Assembly (NCBI GenBank): GCA_903864275.1
Contig: CAIPFE010000014.1
Span: 1-64,000, forward strand
Direction of reading: 5' to 3'
DNA from: an uncultured Mucilaginibacter sp.
GTDB lineage: Bacteria; Bacteroidota; Bacteroidia; Sphingobacteriales; Sphingobacteriaceae
Length of the DNA stretch: 64,000 nucleotides
Part shown: piece after piece, positions 45,044 to 54,766 of the stretch
How positions within the stretch are numbered: position 1 is the stretch's first letter
Layout of the letters: each line of letters starts with the position of its first letter
The notes under the pieces: model-generated
Database searches by the model: none
Told to the model about the DNA's origin: nothing
Seen by the model: only the letters and a program-made list of their open reading frames with translations
Position numbers and translations under genes: made by a program

Positions 45044-46030
45044 CTACTTCACCGGCGTGATCACGATATTCCGGTAATCAATTGGCCCTTCATCCCCCTG
45101 TAGCTTGATGGGGCCCGGTTCTCCTTCCCTGCTGTCGAGCGCGCCGCCGGTGATGCCGGGTATTTCCGCGTTGCATATAACGGTTTTTCCATTTGCCACA
45201 ATAGTTACTAATCTGCCTGTTAAGGTAATATCGTAAGATTGCCACTCGCCGGGATTTTTAGCCATCAATTTGTTTGGCGGCAGGAAGCCGTAGACTGAGC
45301 TAAACTGGTTATTTATAGGTTCGGGATCGCCGTTTTTAGCGTCAATGATCTGTACCTCATACCTGCCCCTCAGGTATACGCCACTGTTACTGCCCTTGGG
45401 ATACCTGAATTCAACATGAATTTTAAAATCAGTAAAGGTTTTATCACTTATAAGGTTAGCGCCTTTTTTAGGGCTTACTAATATTCCGTTTTGCACAGTC
45501 CATTGATTATCGGCATCAACATGCCAGCCCTTAATACTTTTCCCATTGAACAATCTAATTGGCGCACCCCAAACCGGCGCCTTATCCCTGACAAGTTTGG
45601 GCGCACGCACCCCTGTCCAGTTATAGGTAACGCCGTCGGTATAAACCATGGTGCCTTTTATATGATCGCCGCTAACCTCGAATTGGAAATCTAAATTCCT
45701 GGTACCCGCATCCCATTGCGGGGGGATAGAAAAACTGTATTTCCCATCGTTTACTTTAACTTCCGAAATAGGCCGTGCGCTGCCGCCCGAATGCACAAAA
45801 CGACCGATCAGCGTATGCGTCCCTGATTTCTGCACCTCTAACCATGAAGGCTGGCTTTTACCTCCCTGATCAATAGTCAAGTCCCACCGGCCAATTACAT
45901 CAGGATTTTTATTCGGTTCCGGGCGGCCGACGGATGCCCTTACAGCGGAAAAGATAAATAGCATCAGAATAATTTGTACGCTAAAAAAATGGACAACCGG
46001 CTTGTGGCTGTATATTGACAGGTTTTTCAT
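45044..46030 (-). CDS. Secreted DUF1080 (3-keto-disaccharide hydrolase-like) protein
   Basis: 328 aa with a signal peptide. Residues ~150-325 are the DUF1080 concanavalin-like fold: LFNGKSIKGWHVD, FKIHVEFRYPKGSNSGVYLRGRYEVQII, and DYRNIVITP at the end. A separate N-terminal beta region (~40-140, GRWDLTIDQGGKSQPSWLEV) comes first. DUF1080 proteins include 3-keto-glucoside hydrolases and sugar-binding modules; activity here is open. Between the metallophosphoesterase (157 bp, small imperfect hairpin only) and the divergent sensor gene. Confidence 0.82.
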   Translation of the reverse strand: MKNLSIYSHKPVVHFFSVQIILMLFIFSAVRASVGRPEPNKNPDVIGRWDLTIDQGGKSQPSWLEVQKSGTHTLIGRFVHSGGSARPISEVKVNDGKYSFSIPPQWDAGTRNLDFQFEVSGDHIKGTMVYTDGVTYNWTGVRAPKLVRDKAPVWGAPIRLFNGKSIKGWHVDADNQWTVQNGILVSPKKGANLISDKTFTDFKIHVEFRYPKGSNSGVYLRGRYEVQIIDAKNGDPEPINNQFSSVYGFLPPNKLMAKNPGEWQSYDITLTGRLVTIVANGKTVICNAEIPGITGGALDSREGEPGPIKLQGDEGPIDYRNIVITPVK

Positions 46031-46358
46031 AAAATTTATAATTTCGGTTTAAGTTCCCAAATTAAGTAAATAATCTTACTAAAGAAAGGCTGTAGCGTGT
46101 AATTCAAATCGTCGCTTTGATATCAAACGTTCCGGCAGAACGTGAAAATTATTTTTGTGTCTTCTGCCAACCAAACGTCCGTCCGGACGATTACCACAGT
46201 TTTCGTGCTGTAAGGGCGTTTGATTGCCGGCCTTTGCAACATTTAAAGCAATTTCATCGTCATTATTGTTTACCGGGACAGCCCGGCCCAATAGAAAACC
46301 AATCAAAATAGTTACAAAGAAATAACTCAGGGTACTGCTATATTTACATCATTAAAAT
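46031..46358. promoter_or_regulatory. Divergent intergenic region (DUF1080 / 7TM sensor)
   Basis: 328 bp without a convincing gene. It contains the palindrome GTCCGTCCGGAC around 46187-46198 and, close to the sensor gene, TATATTTA at 46339-46346, a weak match to the Bacteroidota -7 element TAnnTTTG. Promoters for both flanking genes must lie here. Confidence 0.4.
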
Positions 46359-48266
46359 ATGAGTAAAAACGCTATAAACTTATACTTTTTAACCCTCACC
46401 TTATTACTCTGTGTGTCGGCGCTAAATGGCCGTGCCCAGCAAAAAGTTGCCATTGACGACCATGTAAATCAACATATATTTTCGTTTGATGAGATCACCT
46501 ATCTCGAAGATCCAAAAGGAACGCTTACTTTTAACCAGGTTTTATCGCCGCAGGAATCTTCCCGGTTTAAGCCAAGCCCGTCAAGTACGCCCCAGAATTA
46601 TAACCTCTCATCGGTATATTGGTATAAGATCACTATTCAACATCCACTTAATACAAAGAAAAACTGGATACTTGAGTTTTTCGATCAAACCATTGATCAG
46701 ATCGACGGATACATACCCACTAACGGCGGACAATATACTATCGAAAAAATCGGGGCCCTTAACAAGTTCAGTGACCGCCCGTTCCAGCATAAAAATTTTG
46801 AGATCAACCTCGGCATTTATCCCGGCAAGGCATACACTTATTATTTCAGGGTAAAATCGCACCAAACGGCAGATGTGATCATTGTACTGCGTTCCGTTAA
46901 CTGGTTCATTCAGTATGCTTTAAGCGAATATTTGCTATTTGGCGTATTTTATGGAATGATACTCGTTTTTGCCTTCTACAACCTGATCATGTTTGTTGCA
47001 GTAAAACAAAGGCAGTACCTGTATTATATTCTGTATAACCTTAGCGTGGCATTTTATGAGCTTTGTAATGATGGCATAGGCTACCAATATTTATGGCCAA
47101 ATTCACCAGGTTGGAACGAATACGCTTACGGTTTTGCCTTATGCTTTGTAAGTGTATTTGCGCTAATGTTTACCAACAGGCTATTGTTTGTAAAGGTAAA
47201 AGCGCCACGCCTTTATAAATTAATTAATATAGTTATTGCCGCCAGGATAGCGTTTTTCTTTATTTGTCTCATTGTAAATAAGCAATGGTTCAACTATAAA
47301 TTTTTAGAAGCCATCCCGTTATGCATCGCATTTTATACCGGCATTTATATTTTTAGCAAAGGTTACCGGCCGGCCAGGTTCTTTGTATTAGGTTATACCT
47401 TTCTTTTTGCCGGCTTTACCCTAAAGCTGCTGAGCAACTTTGGCTGGTTTGATTTGCAAACCATCAGCTATTACAGTCTTAGTATTTGTTTCATAATTGA
47501 GATGATCTTCCTGGCATTTGCGGTTGGTGATAAGGTTAGATTGCTGAAAAGCAATAAGGACAGAGCTCAACGTGAAATTATAAGGCAGCTGAAGGATAAC
47601 CAAAAACTTAAAGAGTCCATAAATATCCGGCTCGAGGAACAAATACAAGAGCGGACACACGAGGTAATTGAAAAGGCGGCGATTATTAAACAACAAAATG
47701 AGGACCTGAACCGCGTTAATAAAATTTTATCTCAACAGGCAGCCGATATATTAAGAATGAACTTGCTGCTGGAGAAGGATAACCTGGAACTGCAAAGTAG
47801 TTTTGAGAAAGTCAGCCGGGACCGCATAATGTCCGCCGGGGTAGATTTTGAAGAATTCAGCAAAATTTATCCTGATACCGACAGCTGCTACAAGTTTTTG
47901 GCAAGCCTTAAATGGAATAACGGCTATAAGTGCCATAAATGCGGCAATATACACTTCTTTCATGGGCACCTGCCCTACAGCAGGCGTTGCAGTAAATGCA
48001 GCTATGAAGAATCGGTTACAGCGTACACCATATTCCAGAATACACGTATCCCGATAACGAAGGCTTTTTACATGATATTTTTAGTTTATTCGACCAACGG
48101 AAAAATATCATCCCACAAACTATCCGAAATATTAACTATACGCCAAAGCACCTGCTGGGCCTATAGCAACCGCATAAAAAAGCTCTTATCCGATCGTAAA
48201 AACGCCTTAAAAAACCGCAGCAGTGAAGGCTGGAGTAAGCTGGTACTGGATAATCATGCCGAATAA
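46359..48266 (+). CDS. 7TM-DISM sensor fused to an IS1595-transposase-type zinc ribbon/HTH region
   Basis: 635 aa. Signal peptide (cleavage near NGRAQ), extracellular 7TMR-DISMED2 beta-sandwich (~40-170), seven membrane helices (~180-390), a coiled coil (~395-490; KLKESINIRLEEQIQERTHE). Instead of a kinase or cyclase output it ends in a zinc ribbon (C525-x2-C528, C544-x2-C547), YEESVTAYTIFQNTRIPITK and an HTH-like region (SSHKLSEILTIRQSTCWAYS), which is how IS1595/ISXO2-family transposases begin; their catalytic DDE/N domain is absent. I infer a membrane-tethered, ligand-responsive DNA-binding regulator, likely of the SusCD operon that starts 314 bp downstream on the same strand. Confidence 0.82.
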   Translation: MSKNAINLYFLTLTLLLCVSALNGRAQQKVAIDDHVNQHIFSFDEITYLEDPKGTLTFNQVLSPQESSRFKPSPSSTPQNYNLSSVYWYKITIQHPLNTKKNWILEFFDQTIDQIDGYIPTNGGQYTIEKIGALNKFSDRPFQHKNFEINLGIYPGKAYTYYFRVKSHQTADVIIVLRSVNWFIQYALSEYLLFGVFYGMILVFAFYNLIMFVAVKQRQYLYYILYNLSVAFYELCNDGIGYQYLWPNSPGWNEYAYGFALCFVSVFALMFTNRLLFVKVKAPRLYKLINIVIAARIAFFFICLIVNKQWFNYKFLEAIPLCIAFYTGIYIFSKGYRPARFFVLGYTFLFAGFTLKLLSNFGWFDLQTISYYSLSICFIIEMIFLAFAVGDKVRLLKSNKDRAQREIIRQLKDNQKLKESINIRLEEQIQERTHEVIEKAAIIKQQNEDLNRVNKILSQQAADILRMNLLLEKDNLELQSSFEKVSRDRIMSAGVDFEEFSKIYPDTDSCYKFLASLKWNNGYKCHKCGNIHFFHGHLPYSRRCSKCSYEESVTAYTIFQNTRIPITKAFYMIFLVYSTNGKISSHKLSEILTIRQSTCWAYSNRIKKLLSDRKNALKNRSSEGWSKLVLDNHAE

Positions 48267-48580
48267 GCCATTTAATTCCTAATTAACCAGACCACAACCG
48301 GTTGTATAACAATCTCTTAAAAATGGGATTTATCCGTATCACAATTTGTTAAAAATTCATCGGTATCCTTCTGTTTATAATTAAAAATCAACAGGTTATG
48401 AAAATTGAATGAAGGGTGTTAAACCGTATCATTTTATTTGTAAATGGCTAATTATTAATTATTTATAAAAATAAATATCCATTTTTTTTTCATTTTGCAA
48501 TTTAATGCTCCTAACTTTACATCCATAAACCAGCATGCATCTCGGCATGCAGTAAATTTTGTAACCACTAAGAAAAATGT
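48267..48580. promoter_or_regulatory. Upstream region of second SusCD operon
   Basis: 314 bp, very AT-rich, no gene. TTTG at 48494-48497 and TAACTTTA at 48512-48519 resemble the Bacteroidota -33 and -7 elements but their spacing (14 bp) is shorter than usual. The inverted repeat GCATGC...GCATGC lies at about 48534-48550 close to the presumed transcript start. No CAAACGTTTG site occurs here, so this operon is outside the LacI set. Confidence 0.4.
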
Positions 48581-51500
48581 ATGAAAAAAAGACTTACTTT
48601 ATTTGTAGTCCTGCTATTAGCCGGCTGTGCTTTTGCCTTTGCACAAACAAACACCGTAAAAGGAGTTGTCAAGGATGACCAGGGACTCCCATTGCCCGGG
48701 GTAACCGTTAAGATAAAAGGTATAAATGAGGGTGCTACAACCGATTTAAATGGAAAGTATTCCATTAATGTCTCCGGGACAGCAACATTAGTATTTTCGT
48801 TTATCGGTTTTGATAACCAGGAGCAGCCTGTTAATAACCGTTCAGAGATCAATGTGTCCCTAACAATCAGCAAAAAACAGTTGAATGAAGTTGTAGTTGT
48901 TGGTTATGGCACACAGAGAAAAGGCGATCTTACATCAGCTATATCAACTGTAAGTGTTAAAGACATTGCAACCAGGCCAATAACTAATCCGGAAGAGGCT
49001 TTAATTGGTAAAGCGCCCGGCGTGCAAGTATCCATCCCATCAGGGGAGCCGGGGCATGACCTATCTGTCCGCATACGTGGTATTGGTTCGGTAAATGGCG
49101 CAGAACCATTGTATGTGGTTGACGGAGTACTGGCAAATGACATAAAAACCCTTGATCCAAACTCAATTGAGTCGATCAGCGTTCTGAAAGATGCTTCAGC
49201 TACAGGGATTTATGGCGCGGCGGGTTCTACCAATGGCGTGGTAATGATCACAACCAAACAAGGCACAAAAGGTAAACCAAAAGTTGATGCGAATTTTTCT
49301 ACCGGGATGCAGCAAATATCGAAAAAAATCCCCGTTCTTAATAACCAGCAATGGCTTGCACTACAGACGGAAATTGATGGTGGTACGCCGCCTGTCCTTC
49401 CGTCATATTACAGTTTAAGTACCAATAATAACTGGCAGGATTTAATTTATCATAGCGCCATACAAACCAATGCCAATGTTGGCATATCGGGCGGTTCTGA
49501 AACAGGTACCTATTATTTTGGCCTGGGCTATTTAGCCCAGGATGGTATTGTGGTAGGCTCAAATTTTGACCGTTATTCGGCAAAATTTAGTGTTAATCAA
49601 ATGGCAAACAAATGGCTTACTGTTGGTGGTAATATTAATTATAACCGTTCAAACCAGCGTACAGTGCCTCAAAATGCTGCTATATCTCGTGGCGGTTCAA
49701 TTTTAAGCGTTTTACAAACCCCTGAGTATGTTCCGATCATTATGCCTGCAGGTAGCCCTACACCAGGGGTGTATGGTTATAGTACCTTTTACTCAGGTGA
49801 TAATCCGTATTCTGATATTTACAACAATAACAATAAAACCATTGCAAACAACTTGCTGGGCGATGCACACGCCGAAATCAAATTGCCTTTTGATATTCAC
49901 TACCGCAGCCAGTTTAATTTGACGATGGAAAACTCTAATTACCAATATTTCCTAGACCCCTATAAAAGTTTAGGCGGTCTTGGTACAGGGGGTTCAGCAA
50001 GTCAAAACTATAACGAAACCACCCGCTGGGCCTGGGATAACACGTTAACTTACGACAAAACCATAGGTTCGAGTAAAATCAATGTAGTAGCAGGCACATC
50101 GGCATTAGACGAAAAAATATTCCTTTCTTCACAGACCGGAAATGGCTTTGGCTCAAGCGCTATTCAAACACTCAATGGGGCAAGCAGTGTTGGCAGTCCA
50201 TATACTGCAGGGTATGAGTGGTCAACGAACTCTTATTTCGGCAGGGCTACATACGCTTATAATGATAGATATTTGCTTACCGCAACGCTCCGCTCAGATG
50301 GCACATCCCGCGTAGGTATCAATCAACAATATGGTACATTCCCTGCATTTTCTGCTGGTTGGAAAGTATCGAACGAAGACTTTATGAAAGGTGTGAACTG
50401 GGTTCAGGATTTAAAAATACGCGGTGGTTGGGGTAAAACAGGCAACTTACCACCTTATTCCATGCTATACCCTTCATTCTCGTTGTTAGGTAGCGGGAGT
50501 TATCCTTTTAATTCATCAACCAGTGCAACGCCCGGTTATAGCCCATCAGGACAAATCGGAAATCCGGATTTGAAATGGGAATCGGCAACCTCTACAAATT
50601 TTGGTTTCGATGCCTCCTTTTTAGATAGTAGAATTAACGTATCGGCCGATTTTTACAACAAAAAGGTAACGGATTTAATATTTATCAAATCTTTACCGGG
50701 AACAACGGGCGGAAAACAGATTGCCTCCAATTTACCGGCCAACGATATTAATAAAGGTTTCGAATTTAGTATAGATGCGGCCATTGTAAGACAACACAAT
50801 TTTACCTGGGATATGAACTTAAATATGTCTTTCAATACCAATAAAATACAAGGCTTAGACCCCGCGTTAGTTTACAGTACAGCAGGCTTTGGTGGCGGCG
50901 CAACCAGCGCAGCTGGTACGCAAATTATTAAAAACGGTTATGGCCTGGGTACTTTTTGGGGTTATGTGGCCGAGGGCGTTGATCCTGCAACGGGTAATGA
51001 AAAATTTAGCGCTGACCAAACCAACTTAGGCAGTGCTTTACCAAAATTCAGCTATGGCATTGCTGAAAATTTCCGCTATAAAGCATTTACATTATCGTTA
51101 TTGTTTGATGGGGTATATGGCAACAAAGTATATGATGCTACCCGGCAGGAAACCGAATCGCTCAATGGCCCTGCCAACGAAACCACCGGTGTATTAGCAC
51201 GTTGGGAAAAACCTGGGGATATCACCAGTGTACCAACTGCAATTAACAACGGCACTACTAATTCGGCGGCAATCAACTTCCTGAATAACAATGCAACTTC
51301 TTATTATCTTGAAAGCGGCTCGTACTTCCGCTTGCGTAACGCCTCATTAGGCTATAATTTTAACCCTGCTTTATTAAAACAAATCGGTATCGAAAAGCTT
51401 CGTTTATTTGTTACGGGTCAAAACCTGGTTATGATTACCAAATACAAAGGGTATACCCCCGATGTAAATAGCTTTGGTAATGGCACAAACAATAAACCGG

Positions 51501-51604
51501 TAAATGCAGCCGATGGTGGTCCATCCTTATTGTCGTTAGGTGTGGATCATGGTACTTATCCTGCTGCCAGGGTTTATACAGTTGGTGTAAATGTTGAATT
51601 TTAA
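48581..51604 (+). CDS. SusC-type TonB-dependent outer-membrane transporter (second locus)
   Basis: 1007 aa. Signal peptide to FAFAQ (about residue 22), carboxypeptidase-like domain (VKGVVKDDQGLPLPGVTVKI), NEVVVVGYGTQRKGDLTS at the plug start, plug with YVVDGV and LKDASATGIYGAAGSTNGV, then the beta-barrel ending ARVYTVGVNVEF. Forms the transporter with the SusD-like protein 20 bp downstream; GH30 follows. A beta-glucan or glucosyl conjugate is a plausible ligand because of GH30, by inference only. Confidence 0.96.
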   Translation: MKKRLTLFVVLLLAGCAFAFAQTNTVKGVVKDDQGLPLPGVTVKIKGINEGATTDLNGKYSINVSGTATLVFSFIGFDNQEQPVNNRSEINVSLTISKKQLNEVVVVGYGTQRKGDLTSAISTVSVKDIATRPITNPEEALIGKAPGVQVSIPSGEPGHDLSVRIRGIGSVNGAEPLYVVDGVLANDIKTLDPNSIESISVLKDASATGIYGAAGSTNGVVMITTKQGTKGKPKVDANFSTGMQQISKKIPVLNNQQWLALQTEIDGGTPPVLPSYYSLSTNNNWQDLIYHSAIQTNANVGISGGSETGTYYFGLGYLAQDGIVVGSNFDRYSAKFSVNQMANKWLTVGGNINYNRSNQRTVPQNAAISRGGSILSVLQTPEYVPIIMPAGSPTPGVYGYSTFYSGDNPYSDIYNNNNKTIANNLLGDAHAEIKLPFDIHYRSQFNLTMENSNYQYFLDPYKSLGGLGTGGSASQNYNETTRWAWDNTLTYDKTIGSSKINVVAGTSALDEKIFLSSQTGNGFGSSAIQTLNGASSVGSPYTAGYEWSTNSYFGRATYAYNDRYLLTATLRSDGTSRVGINQQYGTFPAFSAGWKVSNEDFMKGVNWVQDLKIRGGWGKTGNLPPYSMLYPSFSLLGSGSYPFNSSTSATPGYSPSGQIGNPDLKWESATSTNFGFDASFLDSRINVSADFYNKKVTDLIFIKSLPGTTGGKQIASNLPANDINKGFEFSIDAAIVRQHNFTWDMNLNMSFNTNKIQGLDPALVYSTAGFGGGATSAAGTQIIKNGYGLGTFWGYVAEGVDPATGNEKFSADQTNLGSALPKFSYGIAENFRYKAFTLSLLFDGVYGNKVYDATRQETESLNGPANETTGVLARWEKPGDITSVPTAINNGTTNSAAINFLNNNATSYYLESGSYFRLRNASLGYNFNPALLKQIGIEKLRLFVTGQNLVMITKYKGYTPDVNSFGNGTNNKPVNAADGGPSLLSLGVDHGTYPAARVYTVGVNVEF

Positions 51605-51624
51605 TTAAAATAAAAAAAATTGAT

Positions 51625-53100
51625 ATGAGAAATACAAAAATATTTTTAACCTGTGCCGGGATAATGCTATTGGCACTATCGGCATGTAAAAAGAGTTTTA
51701 TAGATAAAGTTCCACAATCCAGCTTAACAACCGGAAATTTCTTCAAAACAGCCGCGGATGCTGAAACCGGTTTAACCGGGGCTTACATTGCTATGAGAGG
51801 TGGTTTTTATCAATACGATAATCTTTTGTTTACGGATGGCCGGTCGGATAATTGCTATGTAAATGGTGATAACAGTGGCCAGGAGTGGCCCCTGGAAAAC
51901 TTTACCTACTCACCTTCGAATGACAAAGGCGATTGGCAAGTTTTATATGATATGATTTATGCAGCTAATACGGTATTAGACAAGGTGCCCGCTATAACCG
52001 ACCCTGCATTAACAGCTACCCGTAAAAACCAAATATTGGCTGAAGCACGATTTTTAAGAGCCACGCACTATTATTGGTTAGTCACCGAGTGGGGAGCATC
52101 TCCTTTGATATTGTCTACCAACTTTAATAATAATTTCACGCCTGACCGTGCGCCGGTTGCTACTGTATATGCTCAAATTATAGCCGACCTGCAATTTGCA
52201 GATGCTAATTTACCGGCAACGCCTTTTAATGGGCAAGCAGGCCGGGCCACACAAGGCGCCGCCGATGCTCAATTAGCAAAAACTTATGCACAAATGGGTG
52301 ATTATACCAACTGCCTTGTTTATTGTAATAAGGTTATTAATAGCGGGCAGTATTCCTTAATACCCAATTACGCTAATTTATGGGGTGTTGCAAATAAAAA
52401 TAATGCTGAGTCCATTTTCGAAATTCAGGCTAACCAAACAGGCAGCTACTATAATTATGGCGCTGAACTATGGGATTATGTATCCTCTGATAATTATCCT
52501 AAACGTAATATTGGCTCCTATGATTTGATCCAGGCTTTCGCAGCAGAAGGTGATAGTGGCCCCCGGTACCAGGCTACCTTTAACTGGCAAATTGCGAATG
52601 CTGCATTTAATATGCCATTGAACGCCTGGGACCCCAATAAGCCAATACCATTTGTAAATAAACAACCCGATCCGGGCGGCTTTGACAGCCCTGATGATAT
52701 TGAGCTAATACGTTACGCTGATGTTATTTTACTCGCTGCAGAAGCAAATAATCAGTTAGGTAATGGAGCTGCCGCGATTGCTGAACTCAATCAAATCAGA
52801 ACCCGTGCCGGTATCGCTAATACTACAGCTACCACAAAAAGCGAATTGGCATTGGCTATCTTAAACGAAAGGAGATTAGAGTTAGTAAACGAAGGCCACC
52901 GCTGGAACGATTTATTGCGTGCTAACGCTAATGGCACGATCAACATAATAACCTTAATGAATAGCCAGCATGATTCAAACGGTAATTTGCTAAAATATGG
53001 ACCTGGTGGAGCAGGTGTTGATCAACACTTGCTGTTATTCCCTTTTCCAGCCAGCGAATTACTGTTAAACCCGAACCTTAAGCAAAACCCGGGTTATTGA
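51625..53100 (+). CDS. SusD/RagB-family lipoprotein (second locus)
   Basis: 491 aa. Lipobox ALSAC (about residue 20). SusD features: EARFLRATHYYWLVTEWGAS, GAADAQLAKTYAQMGDYTNC, ELIRYADVILLAAEANNQLG, ILNERRLELVNEGHRWNDLL and the C-terminal FPFPASELLLNPNLKQNPGY. Partner of the SusC directly upstream; followed by a strong terminator. Confidence 0.95.
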   Translation: MRNTKIFLTCAGIMLLALSACKKSFIDKVPQSSLTTGNFFKTAADAETGLTGAYIAMRGGFYQYDNLLFTDGRSDNCYVNGDNSGQEWPLENFTYSPSNDKGDWQVLYDMIYAANTVLDKVPAITDPALTATRKNQILAEARFLRATHYYWLVTEWGASPLILSTNFNNNFTPDRAPVATVYAQIIADLQFADANLPATPFNGQAGRATQGAADAQLAKTYAQMGDYTNCLVYCNKVINSGQYSLIPNYANLWGVANKNNAESIFEIQANQTGSYYNYGAELWDYVSSDNYPKRNIGSYDLIQAFAAEGDSGPRYQATFNWQIANAAFNMPLNAWDPNKPIPFVNKQPDPGGFDSPDDIELIRYADVILLAAEANNQLGNGAAAIAELNQIRTRAGIANTTATTKSELALAILNERRLELVNEGHRWNDLLRANANGTINIITLMNSQHDSNGNLLKYGPGGAGVDQHLLLFPFPASELLLNPNLKQNPGY

Positions 53101-53117
53101 TATATTGAATTCTTTTA

Positions 53118-53151
53118 AAAAAGCCGCCCCGATATACCAGGGCGGCTTTTT
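53118..53151 (+). terminator. Rho-independent terminator after SusD (second locus)
   Basis: 12-bp stem AAAAAGCCGCCC / GGGCGGCTTTTT (53118-53129 and 53140-53151) with a 10-nt loop. As in the first locus, it separates SusCD from the following enzyme gene. Confidence 0.88.
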
Positions 53152-53199
53152 AATAATTGGTTATTTGTTTAATTACTTTAACACATCTACCTTATAAAA

Positions 53200-54612
53200 A
53201 TGTATAACTGTAAGTACCTTACCGTGGGTTTATTTATTGTATTGGGTTTACAATCACCCCATGCTGCCGGCCAAAAAATAGCTTCAAAGGAAAGCAAGCC
53301 CCAGTTATGGCTCACTGATCCCGGCGATTCAATATTTTTTAAGTTACAAAATCAACACGTCGGGACTGCGCCTGATAACGGCCCGGTAATCACCATCGAT
53401 AAATCAAAAACTTACCAGCAAATGGATGGGTTTGGATTTGCTTTAACCGGTGGCAGCGCCATGCTGATAAACAAAATGAGTGCGGTTAAACAGGCTGATC
53501 TGTTAAAGGAGTTATTTGGTGTCGCTAAAAATAATATCGGTGTTAGTTATTTAAGAATAAGCATTGGCTCCTCCGACCTGGATGATCATGTTTTTTCGTA
53601 TGATGACGTACCTGCCGGCGAAAAAGATATTGATCTTAAAAAATTTAGTTTGGAAAATGACCATAAAGCACTGATACCGGTATTAAAAAAAATATTGGCG
53701 ATAAATCCTCATGTAAACATACTTGCCTCGCCCTGGAGCCCACCGGCCTGGATGAAAACCAACGATAGTACGGCCGGGGGGTATTTAAAACCCGAATACT
53801 ACCACACTTATGCACAATATTTTATAAAGTATATAAAAGAAATGGCTGCCAATGGTATCCGTATAGACGCGATCACTATTCAAAATGAACCTTTGAACCC
53901 AAAAAACAACCCGAGTATGGTTATGGAAGCAGCCGAACAGGCTGACTTTATATTAAAAAACCTGGGGCCTGAATTTAAAAAGGCAGGAATTAAAACGAAG
54001 ATCATCCTTTATGATCATAACGCTGACCGGCCCGACTACCCAATTTCGATTTTAAATAATCATGAAGCAGCAAAATATATTGATGGTTCTGCGTTTCATT
54101 TATACGGCGGCAAAATAGAAGCATTATCAAAAGTTCACGATGCCAATCCCGGCAAAAATTTGTATTTTACTGAACAGTGGGTTGGTGCGCCGGGTAACAT
54201 AAAGAAAGACCTCCCCTTTCATATTAAAGAATTAATTATCGGTGCGCCACGAAACTGGAGCAGGAATGTTATCGAATGGAACCTGGCAGCCGATCAGTAC
54301 CAGGAACCGCACACGCCCGGCGGATGTAGTCGTTGCCTCGGGGCGATAACCATTAACGGCGATAGCGTAACCCGGAACTCCGCATATTATATAATTGCTC
54401 ACGCTTCAAAATTTGTGCGGCCGGGCTCAAAACGTATCGCTTCCAGTAATCTTGAAGATTTGCCAAACGTTGCTTTTTTAACGGCAGACGGAAAAATCGT
54501 ATTGATCGTGTATAACGATAGTAAATCCAAACAAACATTTGATGTCAGATATGATGGTACGCACATAGCGGCGGTGTTAAATGCTGATGCTGTTGGCACT
54601 ATTGTATTCTAA
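53200..54612 (+). CDS. Secreted GH30-family glycoside hydrolase
   Basis: 470 aa with signal peptide (cleavage near AAGQK). GH30 glucosylceramidase/beta-1,6-glucanase type: MDGFGFALTGGSAML, ILASPWSPPAWMKTN, TIQNEPLNP with acid/base Glu230, YFTEQW with nucleophile Glu325, and VIEWNLAADQ. The C-terminal beta-sandwich (FVRPGSKRI, VALIVYNDS-like) completes the family architecture. A retaining beta-glycosidase, probably cleaving beta-1,6-glucan or glucosyl linkages in the periplasm. Lies 48 bp after the SusD terminator. Confidence 0.9.
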   Translation: MYNCKYLTVGLFIVLGLQSPHAAGQKIASKESKPQLWLTDPGDSIFFKLQNQHVGTAPDNGPVITIDKSKTYQQMDGFGFALTGGSAMLINKMSAVKQADLLKELFGVAKNNIGVSYLRISIGSSDLDDHVFSYDDVPAGEKDIDLKKFSLENDHKALIPVLKKILAINPHVNILASPWSPPAWMKTNDSTAGGYLKPEYYHTYAQYFIKYIKEMAANGIRIDAITIQNEPLNPKNNPSMVMEAAEQADFILKNLGPEFKKAGIKTKIILYDHNADRPDYPISILNNHEAAKYIDGSAFHLYGGKIEALSKVHDANPGKNLYFTEQWVGAPGNIKKDLPFHIKELIIGAPRNWSRNVIEWNLAADQYQEPHTPGGCSRCLGAITINGDSVTRNSAYYIIAHASKFVRPGSKRIASSNLEDLPNVAFLTADGKIVLIVYNDSKSKQTFDVRYDGTHIAAVLNADAVGTIVF

Positions 54613-54766
54613 TTTTATTTAAGGCGCTGCTTGTTGATGAATAATATTTTATCGCATTTTTTAATGCCATTTTTTCAAATGCAATCCTTAGATTTAAATT
54701 TATTTTGATTTTCTTGTCGTCAAACTAAATTATCTTGCTCATTTTAACCGGCCCCAATAAAATTAA

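Noticed and set aside
46079-46311. Overlapping frames on both strands in the DUF1080/7TM gap
   Set aside because: Composition is not protein-like and nothing resembles a family; better explained as regulatory DNA.
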